Counted from the first letter of the stretch, positions 1-7,654 are shown. The stretch: 64,000 nt of DNA from Methylobacterium sp. E-045 (GCF_022829685.1 NZ_JAKSYE010000134.1:1-64000), one strand, 5' to 3'. The notes: generated by a model from the letters alone, not told the origin. Numbers and translations: made by a program.

Positions 1-1244
1 GCCCTGGACCGGGCCGGCGTCAGCTCGGTGAGTTGGCCGTCGTCGCACTCGATCTTGCTCTGCTTTTCCGCCTTGAACCCACAGGCGGGGCACTTGGCGA
101 CCTTGGCCGGCTTCAGGAATTTGCACGACGTGCATTCCTTCGGCAGGGCCTCCTCGCGTGCCTTCGCATCGCGCTTCTGGCGCTCGCGCCCGTCGTCGAG
201 CGTATCGTGGTGGATGTCGGTCACGAACCCAAGGCGCAGGTGCGTGTCCGAATGGTCGAGGATCAGGCAGTCGTCCTTGCCGTCCGCCGTCCGCAGGCCT
301 CGTCCGATGATCTGGACGAACAGCATCTCGGACTTGGTCGGGCGGGCCAGGACGATGCAGCGAACGTCGAGATCGACGCCAGTGGTGAGGCACCCGACGC
401 TGGTGATGACCCGCACGGTGCCGGCGGTGAACTGCCGGAAGATCGCCTCCCGGTCGGCGGGCTTCGTGTAGGCATCGATGTAGCCCGTCGAGACGTCCGC
501 CTCAGTGAACTTGTTCTGCAGGGCCTTGGCGTGCGCCCGGTCCACCGCGAACACGAACGTCGGGCGGTTCTCCCCGTGCCGCTGCCACGTCTGGACGATG
601 TCGGCGACCAGCTTGGGCTGGTTCATCGCCTTGCTCAGGTCGCCCTCGTGATAGTCACCGGCCACCGTCCGGACCCCTTTTAGGTCGGGGTGGCTCGGCG
701 CGTAGACCCGAAACTGCGACAGGTACCCGGTCTCGATCAGCTCTTTCGTCGTCGTGACCTGAACGAGGTCGTCGTAATATTTCCCCAGGCCCTTCGTCCA
801 AGGCGTCGCGGAGAGGCCGACGAACGGCACCGACGCCCAATCGGGCGCCTTCATCCACAGGCCCAGCATCTTGAACCAGCGATGGGCCTCGTCGATCACG
901 ACGATGTCGAAACGCGGGATCGCCCGGCGCTGAAGGGTCTGGATCGATGCCACCTGGATCGTCTTGCTCGCATCCGTCATCGGATGGTCGCCCTGGATCA
1001 CGCCGACGTCGTGGATGCCTTCGGCGAAAAACGACCGCACCGTCTGGTCGATCAGCGCGACTGCGGGGACGACGAACAGGACCCGTTTGCCTTTGGACAG
1101 GGCGCCTTTGACGATCGCCCCGGCGACCACCGTCTTGCCGAAACCTGTCGGGGCCTGGAGCATGGGCCGGCGATGGCCGGTGGAGAGGGACTGACGCAGC
1201 CGCTCAATGATGGCCTGCTGATGAGGACGGAGATCGCGGCTCAT
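1..1244 (-). CDS. Phage-type superfamily II DNA helicase (DEAH), cut by window start
   Basis: An open frame runs leftward from an ATG at 1244 off the window edge, giving the first ~414 residues. Visible motifs in order: Walker A APTGFGKT (about residue 33), motif II IDEAH, motif III LSATP, and motif VI QIIGRGLRTADGK. A Cys4 cluster (CTSC...CPAC) lies near the cut end. This is the layout of phage replicative or repair helicases of the ssl2/RecG-like SF2 group. Such proteins unwind DNA with ATP, in the cytosol during element replication. The start overlaps the stop of the upstream gene as ATGA, so the two are probably translationally coupled in the leftward early operon. The C-terminus is outside the window. 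Confidence 0.9.
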   Translation of the reverse strand, partial: MSRDLRPHQQAIIERLRQSLSTGHRRPMLQAPTGFGKTVVAGAIVKGALSKGKRVLFVVPAVALIDQTVRSFFAEGIHDVGVIQGDHPMTDASKTIQVASIQTLQRRAIPRFDIVVIDEAHRWFKMLGLWMKAPDWASVPFVGLSATPWTKGLGKYYDDLVQVTTTKELIETGYLSQFRVYAPSHPDLKGVRTVAGDYHEGDLSKAMNQPKLVADIVQTWQRHGENRPTFVFAVDRAHAKALQNKFTEADVSTGYIDAYTKPADREAIFRQFTAGTVRVITSVGCLTTGVDLDVRCIVLARPTKSEMLFVQIIGRGLRTADGKDDCLILDHSDTHLRLGFVTDIHHDTLDDGRERQKRDAKAREEALPKECTSCKFLKPAKVAKCPACGFKAEKQSKIECDDGQLTELTPARSR

Positions 1245-1828
1245 CCAGCGAACTCCTCGTCACGGTCGTGCTGGTCGTAGCCGTTGCCGTCCAAGCCGTG
1301 GTGGATGGCGGGGCCGAAAGAGTCATCCCCATACGGCTCAGGTTGGCCGTCCGCCTGCTCACCCGTGTCAGTGCTACATCCTGATAGGTTCGTCTCGGCT
1401 AGGTTCTGATCCCTGGTCCTAGGTCCTAGGTCCAAGGTCTTTGATCTATATTCCAACATCGAGGCTTCGCGATTATTCGCGAGCCCTCGCGACTGTCCAT
1501 CGAATGGGGGGAGTTTCGATTTCGACGGTTTGTCAATCTTCTGGTGTTTCAACCACTTAGGTATGTCGAGGTAGGTCGACCCATCGACGTCATACCGGCG
1601 GATGCATTCATGAGCCTCCAGCTCGGCCAACCACCCGTCGATAAGGCTCGGGGCATCGTCGTCGTAGGGGTACAGAAGGCTCGCGAGCATTCGCGAGGCC
1701 GCACGAGCCCTCCCTTCATCATCGACGATGGTCCAGAGGAGGATGAAGCATAGGCGGGCGTCTCGCGAGAGAACGCCGACCGTCTCCGACAGCGGGAATT
1801 CGGGTTTGATCGAGCGGATACGGGCCAT
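1241..1828 (-). CDS. Phage replisome-organiser-type protein
   Basis: The 195-residue protein starts MARIRSIKPEF, a typical opening of phage proteins placed before a helicase. A winged-helix-like segment follows (RLCFILLWTIVDDEGR, then LIDGWLAELEAHECIRRYDVDG and a YLDIPKWLKHQKI stretch) at about residues 20-105. The remainder is polar and probably disordered. The longer upstream reading of this frame is not used, because the conserved N-terminus begins at 1828, 2 nt after the preceding gene ends. It probably loads or adapts the downstream helicase at a replication origin; this role is inferred from family resemblance and operon position. Confidence 0.75.
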   Translation of the reverse strand: MARIRSIKPEFPLSETVGVLSRDARLCFILLWTIVDDEGRARAASRMLASLLYPYDDDAPSLIDGWLAELEAHECIRRYDVDGSTYLDIPKWLKHQKIDKPSKSKLPPFDGQSRGLANNREASMLEYRSKTLDLGPRTRDQNLAETNLSGCSTDTGEQADGQPEPYGDDSFGPAIHHGLDGNGYDQHDRDEEFAG

Positions 1829-1829
1829 T

Positions 1830-2177
1830 CTACGCTCGCCCCTCCGTCGGCATCGAGGCGAGGTCTGTCCGGCTTTTTGAGGGTTCGGAGCGAGGCTGCT
1901 GGCAGGCCAGCGCCTTGGCCTCCCAGAGGGCGTACAGCCGGTGCACGACACGCAGGCCGTACTTCTCCTGCTTCGCCGTAAGACCACCCTTGCCCGCCGC
2001 GTGCGCGAGGAGGCTGGCAGCGAAACCGAGATCCTTGTCGTCGGCATCCATGACGGCGATGCACCAACGCAGGCTATCAATCCAGATCCCGTTGGTTGGA
2101 CAACACGGCACTTCTGACGCTATGAGGCTATATCCCTCTTCATCATCAGTCTGATGCAAGTATGCAGGTTCGGACAT
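1830..2177 (-). CDS. Small phage protein of unknown function (115 aa)
   Basis: Third gene of the leftward early operon, ending 2 nt before the replisome-organiser start. The protein is acidic at its N-terminus (HQTDDEEGYS). Its centre, GLTAKQEKYGLRVVHRLYALWE, is an amphipathic helix pair of the kind seen in conserved phage hypotheticals. No signal peptide, membrane segment or catalytic motif is visible. Half-sites resembling the element's operator (TAGCC) lie at the start codon near 2177, so repressor control is possible but weakly supported. Confidence 0.65.
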   Translation of the reverse strand: MSEPAYLHQTDDEEGYSLIASEVPCCPTNGIWIDSLRWCIAVMDADDKDLGFAASLLAHAAGKGGLTAKQEKYGLRVVHRLYALWEAKALACQQPRSEPSKSRTDLASMPTEGRA

Positions 2178-2262
2178 AGCCCCACCGTTCCGGAAAATGC
2201 TTGCGCATCCGGCGAAAAGTTGCTGAAGGGAGGTTGGCCGACGCTATGCGCCGAGGCGACAA

Positions 2263-2559
2263 TCAGGGCGGGGCGCGGACCCTGGCCTTGGGGCGAGGCG
2301 TCGATTGAAGGTGGCCGCGGAATTCTGATCCCGGCGGTACGCAATGGCGTTCCCGCAGGGCTTTGAGACACTGTGCGGTCTGGCGATGCGCCGTCGCCCG
2401 CTGTCGGTTGGCCGTGGCGGCTACGTCCAGCCCCTCGGCTTCCAGGGATAAGGCCAAGCGGCCATCGACGCCGGCGCGCCCTTCGTGCCAGCGGATGAGC
2501 CTGTCGATCGCCGGTTCGGGCGGGACGTCGTAGACGTAGCTATCGGAGTCGACGCTCAA
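2263..2559 (-). CDS. Small phage protein of unknown function (98 aa)
   Basis: The frame opens MSVDSDSYVYDVPPEPAIDRLIRWHEG and starts 4 nt after the preceding gene ends at 2563, as expected inside a tight phage operon. The middle is helical and rich in Ala, Arg and Gln. The C-terminal ~25 residues are basic and proline-rich. I recognise no domain. Position suggests an early replication or regulation accessory; this is inference from context only. Confidence 0.55.
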   Translation of the reverse strand: MSVDSDSYVYDVPPEPAIDRLIRWHEGRAGVDGRLALSLEAEGLDVAATANRQRATAHRQTAQCLKALRERHCVPPGSEFRGHLQSTPRPKARVRAPP

Positions 2560-2562
2560 TCG

Positions 2563-2973
2563 TCATTCTCCTGTAGCCAGACGCCGAGACCGGTCAGCCA
2601 GAGACCGTAGCGTGTGAGCATCCGCCCCAGCCGATCCTGTAGCCAAGCGGGACATGCGTTCCGCAAGCGCTTCGCACTCGGCAGCCAAGCTGGCCAGTTC
2701 ATGTGATTTCCCCTGGCTACGTGCTGCACGAGCCGCCCGAATTGCCTCAATCTCACACGCCTCGATCCGTCGGGCCTTCCGGTACCAGAGGTCGAAAGCG
2801 CGCCAGTAGGACAAGCCTGCGCGACGTGCGGCTCGCCCGATCTGCGACTTGACGCGGTCCCCAGCGACAAGAGGGAGCGCGAGATCGCGCAGTCCTTCGG
2901 ATGCTTCAAACGACAGAGCGGTCACTGACCCCTCCCAAGACTTTTGGGACATCTCCCAAGACTCCTCGGCCAT
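2563..2973 (-). CDS. Helical phage protein, early operon (136 aa)
   Basis: From the ATG at 2973 the protein begins MAEESWEMSQKSWEGS and continues with IGRAARRAGLSYWRAFDLWYRKARRIEA at about residues 48-75. That looks like a small DNA-binding helical motif common in rhizobial prophages near the switch region. The second half is a long charged helix, possibly coiled coil. An upstream in-frame ATG at 3051 would add 26 residues; neither start has a clear ribosome site. DNA binding is inferred from the helix pattern and phage context, not from a named domain. Confidence 0.6.
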   Translation of the reverse strand: MAEESWEMSQKSWEGSVTALSFEASEGLRDLALPLVAGDRVKSQIGRAARRAGLSYWRAFDLWYRKARRIEACEIEAIRAARAARSQGKSHELASLAAECEALAERMSRLATGSAGADAHTLRSLADRSRRLATGE

Positions 2974-3186
2974 GTTGATCGGCGTGACGAGGAGCGTTGA
3001 GATGCGGAACGGAAACGAAGGATCGGCAGTGCGCAACGTCTTGGCGGGCATTGGCGGACGGCAGATCAGTGACGTGACGAAATCGAAGCGGCCCGAGTAC
3101 GGCAGCTACCAGGGGAAGGGGCGACCGCCTCACAACACGATGGTCGGCAGCAAGAGAGGAACGGTCGTGATGAGGCGCTGACGACA

Positions 3187-3426
3187 TCATGGGTGCGCGC
3201 CCTCCGCGGCAACGGAGGGGCTGCCCGGTCGGCGCTTTACCGGCCGCATATCGGCGACGGTGACTTCGCCCGCGCTCAGTTCGACGATCCGGGCGGCAAC
3301 TCGGATCGACGGTCCACGCTCCCGGTATCGGAGCTTTCGAATACCGGAAATCGATATTCCACCTACCTTTTCCGCCATTTGGCGATCCGAGAGACCGGCT
3401 ATGCGCATCCACCTGCCGAGCACCAT
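3187..3426 (-). CDS. Small helix-turn-helix regulator (phage Cro/CII-like), 79 aa
   Basis: A strong ribosome site (GGAGGGCGGTGAA) precedes the ATG at 3426, which decides the start over the longer upstream reading. Residues ~12-35 (LSDRQMAEKVGGISISGIRKLR) form a helix-turn-helix, followed by a recognition-tail segment with ARIVELSAGEVTVADM. The phrase "SAGEV/KVT/PA" recurs in the next upstream gene, 3680-3955, so the two are probably related small regulators. The 5' end overlaps the 5' end of the divergent frame 3401-3670 by 26 nt. It likely acts in the lysis/lysogeny or excision switch. Confidence 0.7.
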   Translation of the reverse strand: MVLGRWMRIAGLSDRQMAEKVGGISISGIRKLRYRERGPSIRVAARIVELSAGEVTVADMRPVKRRPGSPSVAAEGAHP

Positions 3427-3670
3427 TTCACCGCCCTCCGCACTGCAGAAAGACGATGGTCGGAACCGGCGGCCGACCGAGACCGTCCTGGCTGACGCCC
3501 TCGCCGTGATGCTCGTGGACCTGATTGCGGTCCTGTCCGACTCGCACACCGTCGAGACGCTGGAGCGGTTGGCGAACCGCCTCGATGATCGCGGCAGGAT
3601 AGCAAACGGGACACCGGCCGCGGCCCTGCTGGGGCAGGTGAGCGTGTCCTTGATGCGCATGGGCTTGTAA
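3401..3670 (+). CDS. Possible small protein, divergent within the early region (89 aa)
   Basis: The C-terminal two thirds reads like a real protein (alternating hydrophobic and charged residues: TETVLADALAVMLVDLIAVL, then HTVETLERLANRLDD). The N-terminal ~25 residues overlap the divergent regulator's 5' end and look less protein-like, so translation may start later, for example at an internal ATG near 3509. It lies opposite to the surrounding leftward operon. No family is recognised. It may also be an antisense artefact, hence the modest confidence. Confidence 0.4.
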   Translation: MRIHLPSTISPPSALQKDDGRNRRPTETVLADALAVMLVDLIAVLSDSHTVETLERLANRLDDRGRIANGTPAAALLGQVSVSLMRMGL

Positions 3671-3679
3671 AAGAAGCAT

Positions 3680-3955
3680 TCAAGCAGCCCCCGCAAGCAT
3701 TCGCTCAGGTGGCGCAAGTGGGCGGGTATAGCGAAAATTGCGTCGGGCGGACGCCCAGGAAGCTGCCGGCACCTTGCCAGCAGAGATGTCAAAAGCTGCC
3801 GCTATAGCCCATGCCGGGATCGCACGCTCTCCCGTTTCCCACCGCTGGAGCGTGCGGGATGGGTTGCGGCCACCAATGGCTAGCCGGCGCGCGGCATCCG
3901 CGAGAGATAGACCCTTGCTGTCGCGCCACGCTCGAAAGGACATGCTTTTCGCCAT
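3680..3955 (-). CDS. Small helix-turn-helix regulator, Cro-like, divergent from repressor (91 aa)
   Basis: Residues ~6-45 (FRAWRDSKGLSLADAARRLAIGG...TLQRWETGERAIP) form an XRE-type helix-turn-helix with a typical RWETGER end. ATGs at 3967, 3955 and 3943 are in frame and none has a clear ribosome site. The one at 3967 would place the start inside operator 1, so 3955 is chosen. It is the first gene leftward from the operator array and faces the larger repressor at 4051. That arrangement is classical for a Cro-type protein opposing a CI-type repressor. Confidence 0.7.
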   Translation of the reverse strand: MAKSMSFRAWRDSKGLSLADAARRLAIGGRNPSRTLQRWETGERAIPAWAIAAAFDISAGKVPAASWASARRNFRYTRPLAPPERMLAGAA

Positions 3956-3966
3956 AGATTGATGCA

Positions 3967-4049
3967 TAGCCGATGCGGCTAACTCCGGCAACATGAATAT
4001 GAGCCGCAGCGGCTATAGACCTCCAGAAACCGCGGAGTGCATACGGCTA
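3967..4049. promoter_or_regulatory. Three-site operator array of the phage switch (TAGCCGNNNCGGCTA)
   Basis: Palindromes sit at 3967-3981 (perfect TAGCCG-ATG-CGGCTA), 4001-4015 (GAGCCG-CAG-CGGCTA) and 4035-4049 (right half perfect, left half degraded). Spacing is exactly 34 bp, roughly three helical turns. The array fills the gap between the divergent Cro-like and CI-like genes, and the third site directly abuts the repressor ATG. The repressor has no visible ribosome site, so its mRNA may be nearly leaderless. Two more sites lie beyond the repressor gene. Confidence 0.8.
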
Positions 4050-4050
4050 T

Positions 4051-4731
4051 ATGAGCAAAACTGCCCCCAATCGCATCGCCGAGTTCCGGAAAGCGGAAGG
4101 CCTAACCCAGCAAGAGTTGGCGGAGGCAGTCGGCGCCCATTGGATCACCATCTCGCGCCTGGAGCGCGGCAAGCTGCCTCTGTCCTTCGATTGGGCCGAG
4201 CGCATAGGCAACGCGCTAAAGATCGGAAAATTTGCAGTCTATAATACAGAGCCAGAACAGAAGCGCATATTTGTTGATGGGTCAATTACTTCGAGGGGCG
4301 AAGTGGAATATTACCTCGACGAGGCGGGCAACGAAATATTTAATGGATATCTAGTAAATATCGATTTCTATCGTCGGGCCGGCGTGCAATGGTTCGAGAT
4401 AGAGAGTGATGGTTTCTTTCCATTTTTTCAAACAAATGATTTAGTTCAGGTTACATGGCAAAAACCTGAAGACATAGATATATTTATCAACCGACTTTGT
4501 ATCGCAAGTATCAAAATGGACAGCAAAGATTACACGAGAAACATTTTGGGATTTGTCGTTCCCGGCCGTAAAAATGGAACCTACGATGTTAACATCCTTA
4601 GCGGAGCGCCCCTGCGGAACGTCATCTTAGATACGGTTGCGGTGGTCACAATGGCTCTCTTCAATCCGTCAGCTTGGAAGAGCGTGGAGGCCGAGGATCG
4701 CTCCGATAGCGAGGGCTCAAACGGTACATAG
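4051..4731 (+). CDS. CI-like repressor with degenerate S24-type C-domain
   Basis: 226 residues. Residues ~7-55 are an XRE helix-turn-helix (LTQQELAEAVGAHWITISRLERGKLPL). Residues ~110-205 resemble the LexA/CI S24 fold, but the position of the catalytic Ser in the usual DSMxP segment reads DGFFPFF, so Ser is replaced by Gly. Self-cleavage is therefore unlikely, and induction may work another way. The C-terminal part is strikingly AT-rich against its neighbours (about 4240-4640), suggesting recent foreign origin. It lies between operators at 3967-4049 and 4729-4778, with the fourth overlapping its stop codon, and probably represses both flanking operons and itself. Confidence 0.85.
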   Translation: MSKTAPNRIAEFRKAEGLTQQELAEAVGAHWITISRLERGKLPLSFDWAERIGNALKIGKFAVYNTEPEQKRIFVDGSITSRGEVEYYLDEAGNEIFNGYLVNIDFYRRAGVQWFEIESDGFFPFFQTNDLVQVTWQKPEDIDIFINRLCIASIKMDSKDYTRNILGFVVPGRKNGTYDVNILSGAPLRNVILDTVAVVTMALFNPSAWKSVEAEDRSDSEGSNGT

Positions 4732-4782
4732 CCGCAACGGCTAAAAATAAGTTGACATCGACATAGCCGATGGGGCTATGTT
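4729..4782 (+). promoter_or_regulatory. Operators 4 and 5 with overlapping promoter for the rightward operon
   Basis: TAGCCG-CAA-CGGCTA at 4729-4743 overlaps the repressor stop codon. TAGCCG-ATG-GGGCTA lies at 4764-4778, 35 bp further on. A TTGACA at 4752-4757 with 17-19 bp spacing leads to GCTATG/TATGTT (4775-4782), so operator 5 covers the spacer and -10 region. Repressor binding there would block transcription of the small-protein operon starting at 4814. Confidence 0.75.
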
Positions 4783-4813
4783 GCTTCTCGGGACTTAGCC
4801 GAGGAGCGCTTAC

Positions 4814-4903
4814 ATGCTTGCGAACACCTACCCCTTCCTCCCGATCTGCGCCTTCACCCTGCTCTGGGCGATCGGCAACGTCCTGACCAGCGGCGAGGCC
4901 TGA
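4814..4903 (+). CDS. Very small membrane protein (29 aa)
   Basis: The frame starts MLANTYPFLPICAFTLLW and ends GEA. It is preceded by a good ribosome site (GAGGAGCG, 4801-4808) and ends 3 nt before the next start. One hydrophobic stretch (residues ~6-22) could span the membrane. It is first in the operon driven by the promoter at 4752. Small inner-membrane peptides are common in temperate elements; no function is recognised. Confidence 0.5.
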   Translation: MLANTYPFLPICAFTLLWAIGNVLTSGEA

Positions 4904-4906
4904 CCC

Positions 4907-5359
4907 ATGGCCCGCCGCAAGACTATCGCCGACGCCGAGGCCGCCGAGGTTGCCCGGTTCCTGGACGGCGCCACTGATGTCGGCCCGCTCGATCCGGTCG
5001 ACGCAGCCATCGCGACGCACCGCGCGGCCTGGGCTAAGATGCTCACGCTGTACGAGGCGAAGAAAACGGCTAAGCCTAGGTACAAAGCCGAGTACGCCCT
5101 GCAGGATTACAAGGACGTCTACAGCGAGCATGTCGACGAATTCGTCCGCACGCTGCTCACCACCATGGCCCAAGTCACAGCGTTCGCGAGCTATATCGCC
5201 GAATTCTCAGGCACCTTCATGCCTTGGGACTGCCCTTCGTCGGCGCGGGGATGGCAGCTGTCCGCTGCCATGGCGAATGTCGCCGACGCACTGGTGCGCC
5301 TGAGCGCAGCCGCCCCCGCCATCACCACCGCCCGCGCGCCCTTGGCGCTCGCAGCCTGA
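4907..5359 (+). CDS. Element-encoded hypothetical protein (150 aa)
   Basis: The protein is mostly helical. A charged N-terminus (ARRKTIADAEAAEVARFLDG) is followed by a Lys-rich helix (YEAKKTAKPRYKAEYALQ) and an Ala-rich tail. No signal peptide or membrane helix is evident. It follows the 29-residue peptide by 3 nt in the repressor-controlled rightward operon. I do not recognise a family. Confidence 0.65.
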   Translation: MARRKTIADAEAAEVARFLDGATDVGPLDPVDAAIATHRAAWAKMLTLYEAKKTAKPRYKAEYALQDYKDVYSEHVDEFVRTLLTTMAQVTAFASYIAEFSGTFMPWDCPSSARGWQLSAAMANVADALVRLSAAAPAITTARAPLALAA

Positions 5360-5456
5360 ATTCATCGGGCTCGCAATCCCGCGCGCCCGGAATGAAGCGG
5401 CCCCACCGGTGCTGAACCACCGGCGAGGCCTACCCCGAAACCCACGGAGATGAAGC

Positions 5457-6692
5457 ATGGAACAGGGTGCTTTTGCCCATAGCACAGTCGTGTCCGAAGG
5501 GCAGGATGTGGAGCGCAGCGCGACCGATAAGGCGGCGCTGGACGATGCCGCGACGAAGCTGCTGACGGCGACGGAACAGCGGGCCTCGACCGAGGGAACG
5601 GCCGACCCGATCATTGCGCTGATCGAGGAAGGCCGCCGGCTCCTTGCCGTCTCCGAGACTCTTCACGCGAGGCCGGAAGCCGATACCGCCGAGGGTGAGG
5701 CCTTGGCGGAAGGCGAGCGCGCAGATGCCCTTCGCGCTCTTTGGGATCACAACAACGGCACGCTTCTTAAAACGGTGCCTCTTACCGCCGCTGGCTGCCG
5801 TGAACTGTCCCGGTTTGCCGTGGAGTATTCCGAGAAGAACGGTGTCTCGATTTCGGACGACGAGCAGGCCGTGACTAGCCTCATCGCACGGTCGCCCCTG
5901 TTACTGCGTCTTTCATTCGACGCCATTCCCGACCCGGTGTTCTCTGCCATCGAACGCTATCACGCGGCGCGGGCTGCTGGAGAAGCCTTCAGCAAGCGGT
6001 TTGAAGTCGAGGGGGCGGAAGCTCTCGGTGGCTGGGATGTCGCAAGTGAGGAAGATCTACGCCTCGCCTGCGTATGGTCCGACCTCGCCACCGAAGTTCT
6101 GGAAACCGCACCGACCACGGAAGCGGGGCGCCTCGCTCTCGCGGCCTTCATCGAGATGTGGGTGGACAATCACGGCAACTTGGACGGCTCGCCGCAGGAC
6201 GGTTCCGAGACCGTCTTTGCCGAGGTCTATCCCGCGCTGCTCAAGGCGCTCCGGGCTTCTGTCCCTACCGGCTTTGAGCCGATCGCTGAGGTCCGCGCCT
6301 TGCCCCCGAAGCGCGCCACGGTGGCGCGCCCGCCTCAACCATCACCGGCGGTTATCCCTACTGGCGGCCTCGCCGAGGCCTGCGATTGGGCCGTGAGACA
6401 TGCCGCATGGCTGAATGAGGCGACGATCGCGGAAGGCTGGACCAATGACCGCTTAGACGCAGAAATGACCAAGTATAATCTAGTTTGGGACCGCGCAGTT
6501 TCGGAGCCTGCTGACACTATCCAGACCTTGGCGGCAAAAGCCCGGATGCTAAAAACAAGTTGGCTGGACAACAAGTGCGATGAGGAGCGCGACGGTCTCG
6601 ATAAGCTGATCTTATCCGTGATGGAGGACGTGGCCACGCTGAGCAGCCAGCAATCTGAGTCCGCGCCTTTATCGCTGGAGGCTCGGTCGTGA
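5457..6692 (+). CDS. Large hypothetical protein with internal repeats (411 aa)
   Basis: A long coding frame with no enzyme motif. Two or three copies of a loose helical repeat are visible. At residues ~95-130 the core is LLKTVPLTAAGCRELSRF, and at ~205-235 it is VLETAPTTEAGRLALAAF. A weaker third copy with SEPADTIQTLAAKARML is near 347-363. This "P-x-T-x-x-G-x-x-A" pattern is typical of conserved small phage or plasmid proteins of Rhizobiales. Acidic overall, predicted cytoplasmic. The next short frame overlaps its stop as GTGA. Confidence 0.7.
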   Translation: MEQGAFAHSTVVSEGQDVERSATDKAALDDAATKLLTATEQRASTEGTADPIIALIEEGRRLLAVSETLHARPEADTAEGEALAEGERADALRALWDHNNGTLLKTVPLTAAGCRELSRFAVEYSEKNGVSISDDEQAVTSLIARSPLLLRLSFDAIPDPVFSAIERYHAARAAGEAFSKRFEVEGAEALGGWDVASEEDLRLACVWSDLATEVLETAPTTEAGRLALAAFIEMWVDNHGNLDGSPQDGSETVFAEVYPALLKALRASVPTGFEPIAEVRALPPKRATVARPPQPSPAVIPTGGLAEACDWAVRHAAWLNEATIAEGWTNDRLDAEMTKYNLVWDRAVSEPADTIQTLAAKARMLKTSWLDNKCDEERDGLDKLILSVMEDVATLSSQQSESAPLSLEARS

Positions 6693-6775
6693 GCCAGAAG
6701 CTCAATACGCGCCCGGCCGGATCGCTCGCCTACGACGTCGCGGTGATGGGAAGGGACGATCATGCGCATCCCTGA
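6689..6775 (+). CDS. Possible 28-aa coupled ORF
   Basis: A GTG start overlaps the stop of the preceding gene (GTGA) and encodes MSQKLNTRPAGSLAYDVAVM plus eight residues. It overlaps the start of the following gene by 14 nt. Its tight placement fits a real coupled peptide, but it is short enough to be chance. Confidence 0.3.
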   Translation: MSQKLNTRPAGSLAYDVAVMGRDDHAHP

Positions 6776-7040
6776 AATCCGAGACGAGATGCAGGCCGCG
6801 GCGAACGAGACCACCGATCTGGTTTTCCGGGCGAAGCTCCTGCGCTGGGTTGGCGAGCTCCGCCGTCGCAAGCCTGTTCGCAAGGCGCGGCCACAGTGCC
6901 GGACTATGTCCGTGGGGCTGGCCGAGGCGATCAGGCGGTACGCCGCCGACCATCCGGGCGAGGGGTATCAAGCCATGTCGACGCGGTTCTCTGTGTCGGT
7001 CGGCCGGATCTCCGAAGTCCTCGCTGGTCGGAGGGATTAA
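6762..7040 (+). CDS. Small protein with C-terminal helix-turn-helix (92 aa)
   Basis: The N-terminal half is a charged helix (EIRDEMQAAANETTDLVFRAKLLRW). The C-terminal ~35 residues (HPGEGYQAMSTRFSVSVGRISEVLAGRRD) read as a helix-turn-helix of the type that follows a short domestic linker in phage regulators. It ends 3 nt before the next gene. A DNA-binding role is plausible but unproven. Confidence 0.6.
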   Translation: MRIPEIRDEMQAAANETTDLVFRAKLLRWVGELRRRKPVRKARPQCRTMSVGLAEAIRRYAADHPGEGYQAMSTRFSVSVGRISEVLAGRRD

Positions 7041-7043
7041 GCC

Positions 7044-7352
7044 ATGAAGGCGCCGGAAAAGCCGCCATACGGCTCCCCCTGCAACGGCTGCGGCTTCTGT
7101 TGCGCTGCCGTCCCGTGCGGGATCGCCATTGAGTACATCCCCGGCCACCCGAGCGAGGGGCCGTGCCAGGCCATGGAGTTCGCTGACGGCCGGTTCTTCT
7201 GCGGGATGATCCGTCGGCCGGGCCACTACATGGGCCTGCCGAACGATTGGGCCGACGACATGCTCGGCGGGATGATCGCCGAGGCCCTCGGCGCCGGCCG
7301 GGGCTGCGATGCCGACGACGGCGTCCTCGATATCGTGGAGATGGCATCATGA
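7044..7352 (+). CDS. YkgJ-like cysteine-cluster protein (102 aa)
   Basis: Residues ~12-25 contain CNGCGFCC followed by PCG, and two more Cys (PCQAM, FFCGM) complete the pattern of the YkgJ/UPF0153 family. That family is thought to bind zinc or an Fe-S centre; its reaction is unknown. Phage-borne copies of this family are common. The stop overlaps the next start as ATGA, so the pair is coupled. Confidence 0.75.
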   Translation: MKAPEKPPYGSPCNGCGFCCAAVPCGIAIEYIPGHPSEGPCQAMEFADGRFFCGMIRRPGHYMGLPNDWADDMLGGMIAEALGAGRGCDADDGVLDIVEMAS

Positions 7353-7654
7353 GGGTGCCGACCATCCTGGACTTATCCCAGGCGTGGGGCAGCCTCTCGC
7401 CGGCGCAGGCCGACTACATCGGCTTCCTCGCCCTCATCATGGTCTTCCACGGCTTCCTCGATGGCAGTGCCTACGAGGCGCCGGACAAGGTGCTGTCGGA
7501 CCCTATCGCGCGCTCGGAGGCTAACGACCGGTCAAACGCCGCCCTGACCGAGATCTTCGCCTTCATTGAGGACGCTCTGCCCGACTTGTTCGGGCCGGAG
7601 GGCGAGCCCCCCCTATGGGCCATCTATTCGCAGGGAGTGCCGAGCAATGGTTGA
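7349..7654 (+). CDS. Element-encoded hypothetical protein (101 aa)
   Basis: It starts MRVPTILDLSQAWGSLSPAQADYIGF with the ATG overlapping the YkgJ-like stop. Acidic and predominantly helical, with a hydrophobic segment around FLALIMVFHGFLDG that is too short and polar for a clear membrane helix. No domain recognised. Its place in the rightward operon ties it to the same repressor. Confidence 0.6.
   Translation: MRVPTILDLSQAWGSLSPAQADYIGFLALIMVFHGFLDGSAYEAPDKVLSDPIARSEANDRSNAALTEIFAFIEDALPDLFGPEGEPPLWAIYSQGVPSNG

Noticed and set aside
3187..3670. Toxin-antitoxin pair suggested by divergent small genes 3187-3426 and 3401-3670
   Set aside because: The first is an HTH regulator of the Cro type, and the second lacks any toxin motif; the pair overlaps head-to-head, unlike a TA operon.
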